Below, piece after piece: positions 1 through 9,263 of a DNA stretch of 64,000 bases (the stretch's first letter is position 1; each line of letters starts with the position of its first letter). The stretch is from Pseudomonas capsici (GTDB lineage: Bacteria > Pseudomonadota > Gammaproteobacteria > Pseudomonadales > Pseudomonadaceae), in contig NZ_JAFGZD010000006.1 of the NCBI RefSeq assembly GCF_017165765.1, positions 62,001-126,000 of the forward strand. The letters run 5' to 3'. The notes under the pieces were generated by a model that saw nothing but the letters and a program-made list of their open reading frames with translations, did not search any database and was not told the origin of the DNA. The translations under genes and the position numbers were made by a program.

Positions 1-50
1 TCTACCCCGCGCTGGATCCGCGCATCGCCCACACGCCAAAGGTCTCCTGA
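1..50 (+). CDS. ABC peptide transporter permease, C-terminal end (partial)
   Basis: Only the last 15 codons are in the window, read in the frame that starts at base 3 and stops with TGA at 48-50. The visible tail, YPALDPRIAHTPKVS, carries the ALDPRI signature seen at the C-terminus of DppB/OppB-type inner-membrane permeases. It sits four bases before a DppC-type permease and a double ATPase, the usual order of a dipeptide/oligopeptide importer operon. The substrate cannot be told, because the binding protein lies outside the window. Confidence 0.75.
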   Translation, partial: YPALDPRIAHTPKVS

Positions 51-54
51 CGCC

Positions 55-972
55 ATGACCATTTTCGATACTCGCCTTGCACGTCTGGCACGCGCTGTCA
101 GCCGCAGTGAAACACCACCTGCACCTCAGTGGCAGCGGCGCAGCAGTCTGAGTCGGGCTTTCGATGCGGTCAGACCACTGCTGCGTCGCCCCGGATTTCT
201 GCTGGCACTGGCCATCGTGGCTTTTGCGTTGCTGGCAGCCGTCGCACCGACCCTGCTCAGCAGCTACGCCCCCTACGCCACGTCGCCCGCCGACAAGCTG
301 ACGCCGCCCAATGCCGTCCACTGGTTCGGTACCGACGAACTGGGGCGCGACCTCTATACCCGCGTGGTGCATGGCTCCAGCCTGTCGGTGCAGGCCGCCT
401 TGCTGGCCGTCGGCATCGCCATGGCCGGCGGGCTCAGCCTCGGAGTGATTTCCGGTTTTGCAGGCGGTCGCATCGATGCCGTGATCATGCGTTTCATTGA
501 CGTCTTGCTGGCCCTGCCCGGCCTGTTGCTGGCTCTGGCCATCGTCACGGCCATCGGCTTCGGCACCATTCCGGTGGCAATCGCGGTGGGCGTCGGGATC
601 ATTCCTGGCTTCGCCCGCACCACCCGTGCGGAAGTGCTGCGCGTCAAGACCTTGCCTTACGTCGAAGCGGCCAGGCTGGGCGGCGCAAGCTGGACCCGGA
701 CCTTGCTGCGACACATCCTGCCCAATGCCTGGGGCCCGGTTGCGGTGCTGGCCACCCTGGATTTCGGCGCGGCCATTCTGGCCACCGCCGGCCTGAGTTT
801 TCTCGGCTTTGGCGCAGAGCCACCAGCCGCCGAATGGGGCACGCTCATTGCCAATGGCCGTCACTTCCTGATGACCGCGCCCTGGGTGTCGCTGTTGCCC
901 GGCCTGTTTCTGGTTGCCGTGGTGTTCAGCTTCAACCATATCGCTCGCACTCTGGAAGAGACTCAACGATGA
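55..972 (+). CDS. Peptide/nickel-type ABC transporter permease (DppC family)
   Basis: A 305-residue inner-membrane permease of the DppC/OppC family, which pairs with the DppB-type protein upstream to form the import channel. The N-terminus has a soluble segment (about 45 residues), a first membrane helix near residues 49-71, and the family hallmark NAVHWFGTDELGRDLYTRV. The later EAARLGGASWTRTLLRHILPN stretch is the EAA loop that contacts the ATPase. The start follows the upstream stop by four bases. The stop overlaps the next start as ATGA, so the genes are translationally coupled. Length and motifs are normal. The transported peptide or related solute is unknown. Confidence 0.9.
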   Translation: MTIFDTRLARLARAVSRSETPPAPQWQRRSSLSRAFDAVRPLLRRPGFLLALAIVAFALLAAVAPTLLSSYAPYATSPADKLTPPNAVHWFGTDELGRDLYTRVVHGSSLSVQAALLAVGIAMAGGLSLGVISGFAGGRIDAVIMRFIDVLLALPGLLLALAIVTAIGFGTIPVAIAVGVGIIPGFARTTRAEVLRVKTLPYVEAARLGGASWTRTLLRHILPNAWGPVAVLATLDFGAAILATAGLSFLGFGAEPPAAEWGTLIANGRHFLMTAPWVSLLPGLFLVAVVFSFNHIARTLEETQR

Positions 973-2609
973 CCGACGCCCCGCAACTGATCGATCTCCA
1001 GAACCTGAATGTGACCTATCGTTTCAACGGGCAGCTCACCCAGGCCGTGCGCAACGTTTCCTTTCAGGTGGCCAGAGGCGAGACCGTGGCGATTGTCGGC
1101 GAGTCCGGTTCGGGCAAGTCCACCATCGCCAACTCGATCCTCGGTCTGCTGCCGGATAACGCGACCATCACCAGCGGTGAGCTTCGGATCGACGGCAACG
1201 ACCTGAGCCACGCGTCTGAACGCGAGAAGCGGCGGATTCGCGGCAGCATCATCGGTCTGGTGCCACAGGACCCGATGGTCAGCCTCAACCCGACCTTGCG
1301 TATCGGCCAGCAGATTGCCGAAGCATTGATCCAGGCTCACGGTCGCCGCTACCCGGCCATCGACGCCGACGTGGTGGAATTGCTGGAACAGGTCGGCCTC
1401 GACAAGCCGGTGCTGCGCGCCCGGCAATACCCCCATGAGCTGTCCGGCGGCATGCGCCAGCGGGTGCTGATCGCCATCGCGCTGGCAGGCAATCCGCGCC
1501 TGATCATCGCCGATGAGCCTACAAGTGCTCTGGATGTCACGGTACAACGCAAGATTCTCGACCACCTGCAACGTCTGGTGGGCGAGCGTGGCATTTCCCT
1601 GCTGATCATCACCCACGACCTTGGCGTGGCTGCCGACCGCGCAGACCGGGTCCTGGTGATGAAAAGCGGTGAACTGGTGGAGCAAGGTCCGCCACGGCAG
1701 ATCCTTGTCCATCCCGGACACAGCTATACACGCGCCTTGATTGCGGCCGCGCCGGCGTTCGGCCAGAGAAAAAGCCCGGCAGCGCACCGCCCTGTCGCGC
1801 CAGACGCTACACCGCTGCTGACCCTGAGCAATATCGGCAAGACCTATCGTCTGCCCCATGTAAAGGGTGAAGACGCCGACTTCCAGGCCTTGCAGGACGT
1901 CAATTTCAAGGTTTATCCGGGACAGACGCTGGCCATCGTCGGCGAGTCCGGCTCCGGCAAAAGCACTGCACTACGCATCGCACTGGGTCTGGAAAAGCCG
2001 ACTCACGGGCGAGTTCTGTTCGAGGACCGCGATGTCACGGACCTCGGCTGGAACGAGTTCAGGCCGTTGCGGCGGCGTATCCAGCTGGTCCAGCAAAATC
2101 CGTTCGGTGCTCTCGATCCACGCTTCACCCTGTTTGAAAGCATCGTCGAGCCGCTGGTTTCCTTTGGCCTGCTCAAGGGCCGGGAACTTGAGCAGGCGGC
2201 ACGCCAGTTGATTGAGCGGGTTCATTTGCCGACGGCATACTTGGACCGACTGCCTCGCGAGTTGTCAGGTGGACAGCGGCAGCGGGTGGCGATTGCCAGA
2301 GCCCTGGCCCTGCAACCGGACCTGCTGTTGCTCGATGAACCGGTCTCGGCACTGGATGTTTCGGTGCAGGCGCAGATCCTCGACCTGCTCGTCGAGCTGC
2401 AAAGCGAACTGGGCATCGCTTATGTGCTGGTATCCCATGACCTGGCGGTAGTCGCCAGCGTCGCCCATCAGGTACTGGTACTCCAGAACGGCAAGACCGT
2501 CGAACAAGGCCTGGCCAGCGACGTCTTCGAACGGCCAGAGGCGGCTTACACCCAGGAGCTTATTGCCGCGATACCGGGTCGCAGCCTGGAGTTACAGGCT
2601 GCGATATAG
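969..2609 (+). CDS. Double-domain ABC transporter ATPase (DppD-DppF fusion type)
   Basis: A 546-residue cytoplasmic ATPase made of two nucleotide-binding domains in tandem, as in YejF or GsiA. It powers the permeases encoded just before it. Both halves carry a Walker A (GESGSGKST), a signature (LSGGMRQRV in the first, LSGGQRQRV in the second) and Walker B ([24 protein letters not shown]). Each half has the oligopeptide-type C-terminal tail after the H-loop (ITHDLG, VSHDLA). The open frame extends upstream to 834, but ATG 969 is the sensible start: it overlaps the previous stop as ATGA and opens with [15 protein letters not shown], the normal beginning of the family. Confidence 0.92.
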   Translation: MTDAPQLIDLQNLNVTYRFNGQLTQAVRNVSFQVARGETVAIVGESGSGKSTIANSILGLLPDNATITSGELRIDGNDLSHASEREKRRIRGSIIGLVPQDPMVSLNPTLRIGQQIAEALIQAHGRRYPAIDADVVELLEQVGLDKPVLRARQYPHELSGGMRQRVLIAIALAGNPRLIIADEPTSALDVTVQRKILDHLQRLVGERGISLLIITHDLGVAADRADRVLVMKSGELVEQGPPRQILVHPGHSYTRALIAAAPAFGQRKSPAAHRPVAPDATPLLTLSNIGKTYRLPHVKGEDADFQALQDVNFKVYPGQTLAIVGESGSGKSTALRIALGLEKPTHGRVLFEDRDVTDLGWNEFRPLRRRIQLVQQNPFGALDPRFTLFESIVEPLVSFGLLKGRELEQAARQLIERVHLPTAYLDRLPRELSGGQRQRVAIARALALQPDLLLLDEPVSALDVSVQAQILDLLVELQSELGIAYVLVSHDLAVVASVAHQVLVLQNGKTVEQGLASDVFERPEAAYTQELIAAIPGRSLELQAAI

Positions 2610-2715
2610 GACCAGCCTCATAAAATAATTTATGGGGTTCGGAAAATAACCTTGTTGGCTGCCAACCGGCCTGATCTCTAGGATGCCTTATCGCTCATCG
2701 CCTCAAGGAAAGACC

Positions 2716-3333
2716 ATGATAAGGCTGCATCATCTGAACCAGTCTCGCTCCATCCGCATTCTCTGGCTGCTGGAGGAGATTGGCGCGCCGTACGACATTG
2801 AATTCTACCGTCGCGACAGCAAGACCCATTTTGCCCCCGAGTCCTTGAAGGCGATCCATCCGCTGGGCAAATCCCCGGTTATCGAACTCGATGGCAAGGT
2901 CGTTGCCGAGTCAGGCGCCATCACCGAAATCCTTATCGAACGCTTCGCGCCGCACCTCGCTCCTGAAAAGCACACCGCAGACTACCTGGACTATCTGCAA
3001 TGGCTGCACTTCTCCGAAAGCTCGGCCATGCTGCCGCCGCTGCTGAAGATCTTTGCCCAGCGCGAAACAGCCACTCTCTCCTTTCTGCCCGGTTATGCGC
3101 AGCTGGAATGCGAAAAGGTCTTTGGCTACCTGGATCAGCAACTGGAAAACAGGACGTTTCTGGTCGGGGAAAAGCTCAGTGGTGCGGACTTCATGATGCT
3201 GTTCGTTGCCGAACTGGTCGAGCGCCTGGAGAAACCAGAGACTTACGCCAATATCCAGCGCTATCTGGCCACCCTGAAGAACCTTGATAGCTGGAAAAGT
3301 GCGCAGGCGCGTGAGGCTGCGGTTTACGGGTAA
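2716..3333 (+). CDS. Glutathione S-transferase
   Basis: A 205-residue cytosolic GST. It has the thioredoxin-like N-terminal half (MIRLHHLNQSRSIRILWLLEE, then the HPLGKSPVIELDGKVVAESGAI glutathione-binding strand with cis-Pro and the Glu-Ser pair) and a helical C-terminal half with the N-capping box near GADFMM. The likely activity is conjugation of glutathione to electrophiles; the substrate is not predictable. The frame opens earlier at 2683, but ATG 2716 has an AAGGAAAG ribosome-binding site and the standard family start. It is monocistronic: 106 bases separate it from the transporter, and a REP pair follows. Confidence 0.9.
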   Translation: MIRLHHLNQSRSIRILWLLEEIGAPYDIEFYRRDSKTHFAPESLKAIHPLGKSPVIELDGKVVAESGAITEILIERFAPHLAPEKHTADYLDYLQWLHFSESSAMLPPLLKIFAQRETATLSFLPGYAQLECEKVFGYLDQQLENRTFLVGEKLSGADFMMLFVAELVERLEKPETYANIQRYLATLKNLDSWKSAQAREAAVYG

Positions 3334-3347
3334 GGCAGGCTAGCCAA

Positions 3348-3439
3348 CGTGCGGGAGGCAGCTTGCTGGCGACTTCAGTTCTGGCCCGGGATATCTGCCG
3401 ATTTTCAGTTTTTTTCGTCAGCAAGCCGCTTCCTGCACG
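3348..3439. repeat. Inverted pair of REP elements (BIME-like)
   Basis: Two imperfect copies of a Pseudomonas REP sequence face each other. The left copy (3348-3372) contains GGGAGGCAGCTTGCTGGCGA. The right copy (3415-3439), read on the minus strand, matches it at about 21 of 25 positions. They lie in the gap between convergent genes, a typical place for REP pairs, and could form a cruciform or mRNA 3' hairpin. A single related copy occurs at 44756-44777. Confidence 0.8.
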
Positions 3440-3463
3440 TTTGTTAACTGATCGGTAACACGA

Positions 3464-3658
3464 CTACAACGTCAGTATTGCAAGGACAGTAACTGCCAGG
3501 ACTGCAATACCCATCAAAGACGTCAGATTCGCCTGCAGGGTTTCGGAAAACCAGGAACCTTTCACGGGATACTTTCCGAGAGTGAGAGCTTTCATCACAG
3601 GCCAGCCGACAAAGTAGCAAATGGCTCGAAAAACGACTTCAACCAATATATCAATCAC
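3464..3658 (-). CDS. Small inner-membrane protein of unknown function
   Basis: A 64-residue protein with two predicted membrane helices: residues 4-23 (ILVEVVFRAICYFVGWPVM) and residues 45-64 at the C-terminus (SLMGIAVLAVTVLAILTL), joined by a short basic loop with KALTLGKYP. Small proteins with a LTLGKYP-type loop between two helices are common hypothetical genes in Pseudomonas. No function is known to me. It stands alone between the REP pair and the MFS gene. Confidence 0.65.
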   Translation of the reverse strand: MIDILVEVVFRAICYFVGWPVMKALTLGKYPVKGSWFSETLQANLTSLMGIAVLAVTVLAILTL

Positions 3659-3754
3659 AGCCGACGATCCTTGATCTGCCTGAAAAGAGAACGGCTTCGT
3701 AAGTTACCACCCCATCGCCGATTGCCGAAGACCTGCCTGGCTGAATCTTGAATG

Positions 3755-4975
3755 TCAACGGTCCGCCTTGCGTCCCTCCCAGCGCTGAACCACCACACAA
3801 ATACACATCAATACAATGCCCGATGCCGCAAGGATGCTTCCGACCCATCCAGTAGATGCCCACCCGAAGCCCGAAGCAATGGAGAACCCTCCAAGACTTG
3901 CACCCACAGCATTGGAGATGTTGAAGGCGCTGTGATTGAGAGCAGCGGCAAGGGTCTGTGCCTCACCTGCAACGTTCATCAGACGCACTTGCAGCGCCGG
4001 CACGAGCGCAAAGCCACAACCGATGAAAAACAGAATCGCCAGTGAGCCCCAGGACGAAGACGCGCAGACGGAAAAGAGTCCGAGAAACACAAGGTTCCAG
4101 ATCATGATGTAGAAAATGGCCGGTATCAGTGCGCGGTCCGCCAGCCAGCCTCCCGCCAGATTGCCGACAATCATGCCGAGGCCCCACAGCGCCAGTATCA
4201 TGGGCACCTGATCGATGCCAAAGCCGCTCACTTCAGTGAGGGTCGGCGTGATATAGCTGTACACCGCAAACATGCCGCCGAAACCGATCGAGGCCGTCGC
4301 CAGCGTCAGCCAGATCTGGGGCCTCTTCAGCCCGCTCAACTCGGCCCTGGGGCTGGCTTTTTCATCCTTGGGAATGGCTGGCACGAAGTACCAGAACAAT
4401 GCCATCGAAACTACTCCGGCAATGGCAAGCGCAGCAAAAGTCGCACGCCAGCCCCAGAGCTGTCCGATCCAGGTCGCGACCGGTACACCGATCACATTGG
4501 CTGCCGCCAGGCCTGCCATCACATACCCGGCCGCCTGGGCCTTGCGGTTTTCGGCCACCATGGCTGCCGCTACCAGGCAGGCGACGCCGTAATAGGCGCC
4601 ATGGGGCAAACCTGCCATGAACCGGGCCGCGAGCAGCGACAGGTGATCCCAGGCCACTGCACTTGCGGCATACCCCAGTGCGAACAGTGCCAGCAGAGAG
4701 ATCAGCAAAAGCTTTCTGGGCCAGCGCGCGGCCATGATCGCAATGGCAGGTGCACCGATCACCACGCCAAGCGCGTAGGCACTGATGTAGCCACCGGCCG
4801 TTGGCACCGAGACATCCGTGCCGGTCGCAAGGTCCGGAAGAAGACTCATGGAAACAAACTCGCCCGTACCGATGAAAAGCCCGCCCAGGCCAAGCGTCAC
4901 GATAGCTGCGCTGACGCCATGGGGAACAGGGGTTGCCGATGGATCGCTGAGCGCAATTCCGTCTGATTGACTCAT
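3755..4975 (-). CDS. MFS transporter, DHA1/AraJ-like
   Basis: A 406-residue major-facilitator protein with 12 predicted membrane helices. The family signatures visible are GTGEFVSMSLLPDLA in helix 1, the motif-A region GAPAIAIMAARWPRKLLLI between helices 2 and 3, and LAARFMAGLPHGAYYGVA in helix 4. These place it near AraJ/PbuE-type DHA1 drug, sugar or purine exporters. It is transcribed divergently from a LysR regulator, with a perfect inverted repeat in the shared 152-bp promoter region, so that regulator very likely controls it. The substrate is unknown. Confidence 0.88.
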   Translation of the reverse strand: MSQSDGIALSDPSATPVPHGVSAAIVTLGLGGLFIGTGEFVSMSLLPDLATGTDVSVPTAGGYISAYALGVVIGAPAIAIMAARWPRKLLLISLLALFALGYAASAVAWDHLSLLAARFMAGLPHGAYYGVACLVAAAMVAENRKAQAAGYVMAGLAAANVIGVPVATWIGQLWGWRATFAALAIAGVVSMALFWYFVPAIPKDEKASPRAELSGLKRPQIWLTLATASIGFGGMFAVYSYITPTLTEVSGFGIDQVPMILALWGLGMIVGNLAGGWLADRALIPAIFYIMIWNLVFLGLFSVCASSSWGSLAILFFIGCGFALVPALQVRLMNVAGEAQTLAAALNHSAFNISNAVGASLGGFSIASGFGWASTGWVGSILAASGIVLMCICVVVQRWEGRKADR

Positions 4976-5030
4976 GAAAATATCCTGCCGTCGGGTTAAC
5001 GGGCCGCAGCACTATGCCGCTGCTACCCCA

Positions 5031-5055
5031 ACCATTAATGAATTTTTCTAATGGT
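5031..5055. promoter_or_regulatory. Candidate LysR operator (ACCATTA-N11-TAATGGT)
   Basis: A perfect 7-bp inverted repeat, ACCATTA / TAATGGT, is spaced by 11 bases between the divergent MFS and LysR genes. It contains the T-N11-A core typical of LysR-family binding sites. It lies about 56 bp from the MFS start and 73 bp from the LysR start, suited to joint autoregulation and control of the exporter. Confidence 0.6.
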
Positions 5056-5127
5056 ACACTTGGATCAAATCAGCTTTGTTTAGGTATTCCGCACAAAGCA
5101 TTGAATAGAAATCAACAATAGGGATCG

Positions 5128-6084
5128 ATGATGCCGGTACTCCCGACTACCAGGCTGTCACGAGCGGATCTGGCCGATCTGAATGCGTTCCTGGCGGTAG
5201 AAAGCCATCGAAGCTTTTCCAGAGCGGCTATCGAACTGGGTATCACAACCTCGGCTCTCAGCCATTCCATCCGCAATCTGGAAACCCGCCTTGGCGTACG
5301 TCTGCTCAATCGCACCAGCCGCACGGTTTCTCCTACGGATGCCGGTGCCACTCTGGCTAAACGGCTTTCAATCGGTTTTCAGGAAATCGGCGGCGCACTG
5401 GCTGAAGTGGACAGGCACCGTGACAGACCTTCGGGGCGATTGCGCATCAACGTTCTCAATGACGGCGCGCGTCTGTTGCTCACAAGATGGCTGCCTCCGT
5501 TTCTGGACGCTTACCCCGACGTGTCGGTCGAAATAGCCGTGGACGACCGCATGATGGATATCATCGCGGCAGGTTTCGATGCAGGTATCCGCTATGGGGG
5601 AACCATCCCGGAAGACTTCATCGCCGTGCCCATCAGCGGCCCGTTGAGGTGGGTGGCAACGGCTTCTGCGCGGTATATCAATCGATCGCCGCGGCTTGTG
5701 CATCCCGAAGACCTCAGGCATCACAACTGCATCCAGATCCGCACCGGCAACGGGACGATCTACCGCTGGGATTTCGAGAAGGATGGAGAACACCGGACGA
5801 TTGATGTAACCGGGCAGCTATGCGTCAATGAGACCGGGCTCGGTATTGAAATGGCTCTGGCAGACAGAGGAATCACATATTGCCTGGAGGATCGTATACG
5901 CGGTCATCTGGATCGGGGTGAACTGCAAGTGGTGCTGCCCGACTGGGCTCCAATCGAACCACCCTTTCATATCTACTACCCGGACCGCAGACAAATGACG
6001 CCAGGCCTTCGCGAACTGGTCGATATGCTGCGAACCGAGGCCGGTTCATGGTCAAGTCAGCCTAACGGAAGGCATCGGCGCTGA
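5128..6084 (+). CDS. LysR-family transcriptional regulator
   Basis: A 318-residue LysR regulator. The N-terminal winged helix-turn-helix spans about residues 12-70 (LADLNAFLAVESHRSFSRAA ... TSALSHSIRNLETRLGVRLL). It is followed by the linker helix and a periplasmic-binding-like effector domain from about residue 95. ATG codons at 5128 and 5131 are both usable. It is divergent from the MFS exporter and probably its regulator. The last 23 bases overlap the 3' end of the convergent sigma-54 activator gene. Confidence 0.9.
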   Translation: MMPVLPTTRLSRADLADLNAFLAVESHRSFSRAAIELGITTSALSHSIRNLETRLGVRLLNRTSRTVSPTDAGATLAKRLSIGFQEIGGALAEVDRHRDRPSGRLRINVLNDGARLLLTRWLPPFLDAYPDVSVEIAVDDRMMDIIAAGFDAGIRYGGTIPEDFIAVPISGPLRWVATASARYINRSPRLVHPEDLRHHNCIQIRTGNGTIYRWDFEKDGEHRTIDVTGQLCVNETGLGIEMALADRGITYCLEDRIRGHLDRGELQVVLPDWAPIEPPFHIYYPDRRQMTPGLRELVDMLRTEAGSWSSQPNGRHRR

Positions 6085-8053
6085 GCCCGAATCGGTTCAT
6101 CTTGTTGTACAGCCCGCCGCGTGACACTTTCAGGTGCCTTGCAGCCAGCCGGATATTTCCGTTGGTGTGCTTCAGCGCATCGATGATCGCGTTCATTTCA
6201 TGGGCTCCCAGGTCAGGGGCATCATTGTATTCAGGCCGTGATGGAGGTTGCGGCCGGAGCGATGCCTGGATGATTTCCAGGGGCAGGTCGGCTGGCTGGA
6301 GCGATGCCGTCGCCGCCAGATTGGTGGCGCGCTCGATGATGTTTTCCAGTTCTCGTACATTACCCGGCCATGGATACGCCATGAGCGCGTCCAGCGCCGG
6401 GCTGGAGATGCCCGACACGGGCTTGCGCAGCGACTGCGCACAACGGTCGAGAAAGTGCTGAGCCAGAAGAGGGATATCCTCCTTGCGCATCCGCAGCGGC
6501 GGCACAGTGAGGTTGAGGACATTGAGCCTGTAGTAGAGATCTTCCCGGAACGCGCCTTCGGCCACCGCCTGACTGAGGTTACGGTGGGTGGCGGCGATGA
6601 TCCGCACATCGACCTGACGGGACTTCCTGGCCCCGACACGGGTCACTTCGCCTTCCTGCAAGACCCGCAACAGGCTGACCTGTGCATCAAACGACATGTC
6701 ACCGATTTCATCGAGAAAGATGGTCCCGCCATCGGCCAGCTCGAACTTGCCCGCCGAGCCGCCGCGAGCCGAGCCGGTAAACGCGCCTTCGACGTGACCG
6801 AACAACTCGCTTTGCACCAGTTCACGGGGAATGGCCCCGCAATTGACGGCCACAAAAGGACCGCTGCTGCGGTCACTGGCGTTATGGATGGCTTGAGCGA
6901 ACAGCTCTTTGCCGGTGCCGCTTTCGCCGAGGATCAGGATGGTGGAATCGCTGCGACTCGCGATCCTGCCAAGGCGTAGCGCGTCCTGCATGACTCTGGA
7001 GTTTCCCTGAATGCTGTCGAAGGTATAACGGGCCTGAGCGCCCATGATGCGGCGGGTGATTTCGCGGATCCGGCGGTTCTCGCGCAGCGACACAATCCGC
7101 CCGCCCTGCCCGGTCAGGCACACCGAAACCAGGCACGCCAGTTGAGTGCCATCGTGAAGCTGAAAGGCACAGTCCAGGTCACGTAACGCTTCACCCTGAT
7201 GCTGCATGATTTCGTCATTCAATTCGCTGTGTCCGAGTTGCGGGAACGGGCAGTCCAGCAGTTCTGGTCCGACCCGAAACAACTGGCGGGCATAGCGATT
7301 GAGTGCCTTGATGCAGCCCTTGTCATCAAGCACAACCAGGCCTTCATTGAGCACCTCCAGAACGCTGCGCTGCTCGTCCAGCAGGGTCTGCAACGCCATC
7401 TGCCGCGAAACGGCCTCGGCCGCTGCCTGCACGGTGCCCAGGGTATGGAAGTGAAACCATCCCGGTTCGGCTGTCAGGGTCAGGATTGCCAGCGTTTGCC
7501 CACCGGCATTGCGGATCGGCGCGGCAGCGCAGTGCATGCGACGTTGCCGCAAACCATTGGCAAAGTTTTCCTCGGCCAGTACATAGACCAGTCGGTCCTC
7601 GGCAATCGCAAGACCCGTGCAGTTGGTGCCCTGTACGGACTCTGACAGGCGACTGCCCACCGGCGTGATGTCCAGCCCGCAGAAACTGAGAGTCGTGCCT
7701 TGTGGATCGGTGAGGTTGATATGACCTCGTGGGTTATAGGCGAGCAGACCGCGCATCACCTCCCGAGCGGTCTCGATCAACAAGACATTACCGGTCAGCT
7801 TTTCAGCCAGATCTGTCGGCGTGACGAACCGGTATTCGCCATCTTCGGGATCGATCCCGTTTTCGACGCTACGCCGCCATGACGCCCAGATCACCGGCCT
7901 GACCAGAGGATGAGGATCGACCCTGCCTGCAAGGCACTCCCGCCAAGCCTGTTGCAGATCGAGCATCGGCCCGTCATTCAGGGCCAGCGGGCCGATGGCG
8001 GTGATGTAGTCCAACTCACTCTGGGGCAATGTCAGGAACGAATGGTCAGCCAT
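6062..8053 (-). CDS. Sigma-54-dependent activator, AcoR-like
   Basis: A 663-residue enhancer-binding protein. The N-terminal part (about 65-215) resembles the GAF-type sensor of AcoR-family activators, followed by a PAS-like segment (about 225-330). The AAA+ domain has Walker A GESGTGKE at 376-383, the sigma-54 contact loop GAFTGS at 423-428, Walker [12 protein letters not shown] and an arginine-finger region. A Fis-type helix-turn-helix closes the protein ([20 protein letters not shown]). It is divergent from the inositol-type operon, whose promoter is sigma-54 dependent, so it almost certainly activates that operon. The small-molecule inducer is unknown. Confidence 0.92.
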   Translation of the reverse strand: MADHSFLTLPQSELDYITAIGPLALNDGPMLDLQQAWRECLAGRVDPHPLVRPVIWASWRRSVENGIDPEDGEYRFVTPTDLAEKLTGNVLLIETAREVMRGLLAYNPRGHINLTDPQGTTLSFCGLDITPVGSRLSESVQGTNCTGLAIAEDRLVYVLAEENFANGLRQRRMHCAAAPIRNAGGQTLAILTLTAEPGWFHFHTLGTVQAAAEAVSRQMALQTLLDEQRSVLEVLNEGLVVLDDKGCIKALNRYARQLFRVGPELLDCPFPQLGHSELNDEIMQHQGEALRDLDCAFQLHDGTQLACLVSVCLTGQGGRIVSLRENRRIREITRRIMGAQARYTFDSIQGNSRVMQDALRLGRIASRSDSTILILGESGTGKELFAQAIHNASDRSSGPFVAVNCGAIPRELVQSELFGHVEGAFTGSARGGSAGKFELADGGTIFLDEIGDMSFDAQVSLLRVLQEGEVTRVGARKSRQVDVRIIAATHRNLSQAVAEGAFREDLYYRLNVLNLTVPPLRMRKEDIPLLAQHFLDRCAQSLRKPVSGISSPALDALMAYPWPGNVRELENIIERATNLAATASLQPADLPLEIIQASLRPQPPSRPEYNDAPDLGAHEMNAIIDALKHTNGNIRLAARHLKVSRGGLYNKMNRFGLSADAFR

Positions 8054-8080
8054 TTGCAGCTCTCGAAGTGTTCATTTCTT

Positions 8081-8104
8081 TGACATGTCATTGTAGACAT
8101 GTCT
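8081..8104. promoter_or_regulatory. Twin palindromes, likely enhancer site for the sigma-54 activator
   Basis: Two perfect 10-bp palindromes, TGACATGTCA (8081-8090) and AGACATGTCT (8095-8104), have starts 14 bp apart. They lie 66 to 89 bp upstream of the -24 element and just before the start of the divergent activator gene. Position and dyad symmetry fit an upstream activating sequence that could also autoregulate the activator. Confidence 0.65.
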
Positions 8105-8169
8105 TTCAAATAGACACTTTCGCATGCGCAAAAAAAGATATTTCCATTACATATCAATCACTTGAGAAA

Positions 8170-8185
8170 TGGCACAGGGCTTGCT
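8170..8185 (+). promoter_or_regulatory. Sigma-54 promoter (-24/-12)
   Basis: TGGCAC-AGGGC-TTGCT matches the RpoN consensus, with GG (8171-8172) and GC (8183-8184) separated by exactly 10 bases. It is about 56 bp upstream of the dehydrogenase start and directed to it. Confidence 0.85.
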
Positions 8186-8240
8186 CTACCGTCCATGGAG
8201 CGAATGACCTCGCTCCCTCCATTACAACAACAAGGAACGC

Positions 8241-9263
8241 ATGCATATGAGCAAGATCATTCGCCTGGGTCTCATCGGCGCAGGCCGTATGGGCAGCTTT
8301 CACGGCCAGACCGCAGCCCTGCATATTCCGGGCGCCAGCCTGGTTGCGATTGCCGACCCGACACCGGGACAAGCAGCTCGCCTGGCTGAAAGACTCAATG
8401 TGCAGAAGGTCTACACCGACCCGCAGCAATTGCTGGATGATCCTGATATCGATGGGGTTCTGATTGCAGCTCCGGCCCGTAGTCATGCCGAACTGGTGAT
8501 CGCCGCCGCCCGCGCCGGTAAAGGCATCTTTTGCGAAAAACCCATGGCGATCACTCTGGACGAAGCCGACCGCGCCATCGCTGCCGCCGCCGATGCACAG
8601 GTGTCGTTGCAGGTCGGCTTCAACCGGCGTTTTGCCAGAAGCTTTCGCCAGGCCCATCTGGATGTTGTCGCAGGCCGCATCGGTACACCGCAACTGCTGC
8701 GCTCGGTCACCCGTGACCCGGCATTGAACAACCCGGCCGGCATCGGCCAGTGGGTGATTTTTCTGGAAACACTGATCCACGACTTCGATGCCCTGCTCTA
8801 CCTGAACCCCGGTGCCAGGGCCGTGGAAGTGAATGTCATGGCCGATGCGCTGGTCGCTCCGGACTACAAGGACAAGGGACTGCTCGATACCGCGGTGGTG
8901 ACGATTCGTTTCGATAATGGTGCCATCGCCACTGCCGAGGCCAATTTCCAGGCGGTCTATGGCTACGATGTTCGAGGAGAAGTCTTCGGCAGCGCCGGCA
9001 TGCTGACCATGGGCAGCGTCGCCCAGTCCGAACTGGTTCGTTATCTGGCCGATGGCATTCAGGCCGACACCCAGCGCATGGACACCGACCTGCTGCGCGA
9101 TGCCTACATTGCTGAACTCAATCACTTTGCAGACTGCCTGCGCACGGGCGAAAAACCACTGGCAAGCGGTGAGGATGCCAGAGCGGCACTGGCCATTGCC
9201 CGCGCCTGCATCGAGTCGGTCCAGCAGGGCAAGACGATCCGGATTGCAGGAGAACAGCCATGA
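8241..9263 (+). CDS. iolG: Inositol 2-dehydrogenase-like oxidoreductase (Gfo/Idh/MocA family)
   Basis: A 340-residue NAD(P)-dependent dehydrogenase. The N-terminal Rossmann fold shows GLIGAGRMGSFH near residue 10, then the family motif CEKPMAI that carries the catalytic-site Lys-Pro pair, and the active-site region GQWVIFLETLIHDFD with the conserved Asp/His. Close relatives oxidise myo-inositol or similar cyclitols at C2. ATG 8241 and ATG 8247 are alternatives, with AAGGAA upstream. The stop overlaps the next start as ATGA. The sigma-54 promoter and neighbours suggest cyclitol or sugar catabolism, but the exact substrate is inferred. Confidence 0.8.
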   Translation: MHMSKIIRLGLIGAGRMGSFHGQTAALHIPGASLVAIADPTPGQAARLAERLNVQKVYTDPQQLLDDPDIDGVLIAAPARSHAELVIAAARAGKGIFCEKPMAITLDEADRAIAAAADAQVSLQVGFNRRFARSFRQAHLDVVAGRIGTPQLLRSVTRDPALNNPAGIGQWVIFLETLIHDFDALLYLNPGARAVEVNVMADALVAPDYKDKGLLDTAVVTIRFDNGAIATAEANFQAVYGYDVRGEVFGSAGMLTMGSVAQSELVRYLADGIQADTQRMDTDLLRDAYIAELNHFADCLRTGEKPLASGEDARAALAIARACIESVQQGKTIRIAGEQP

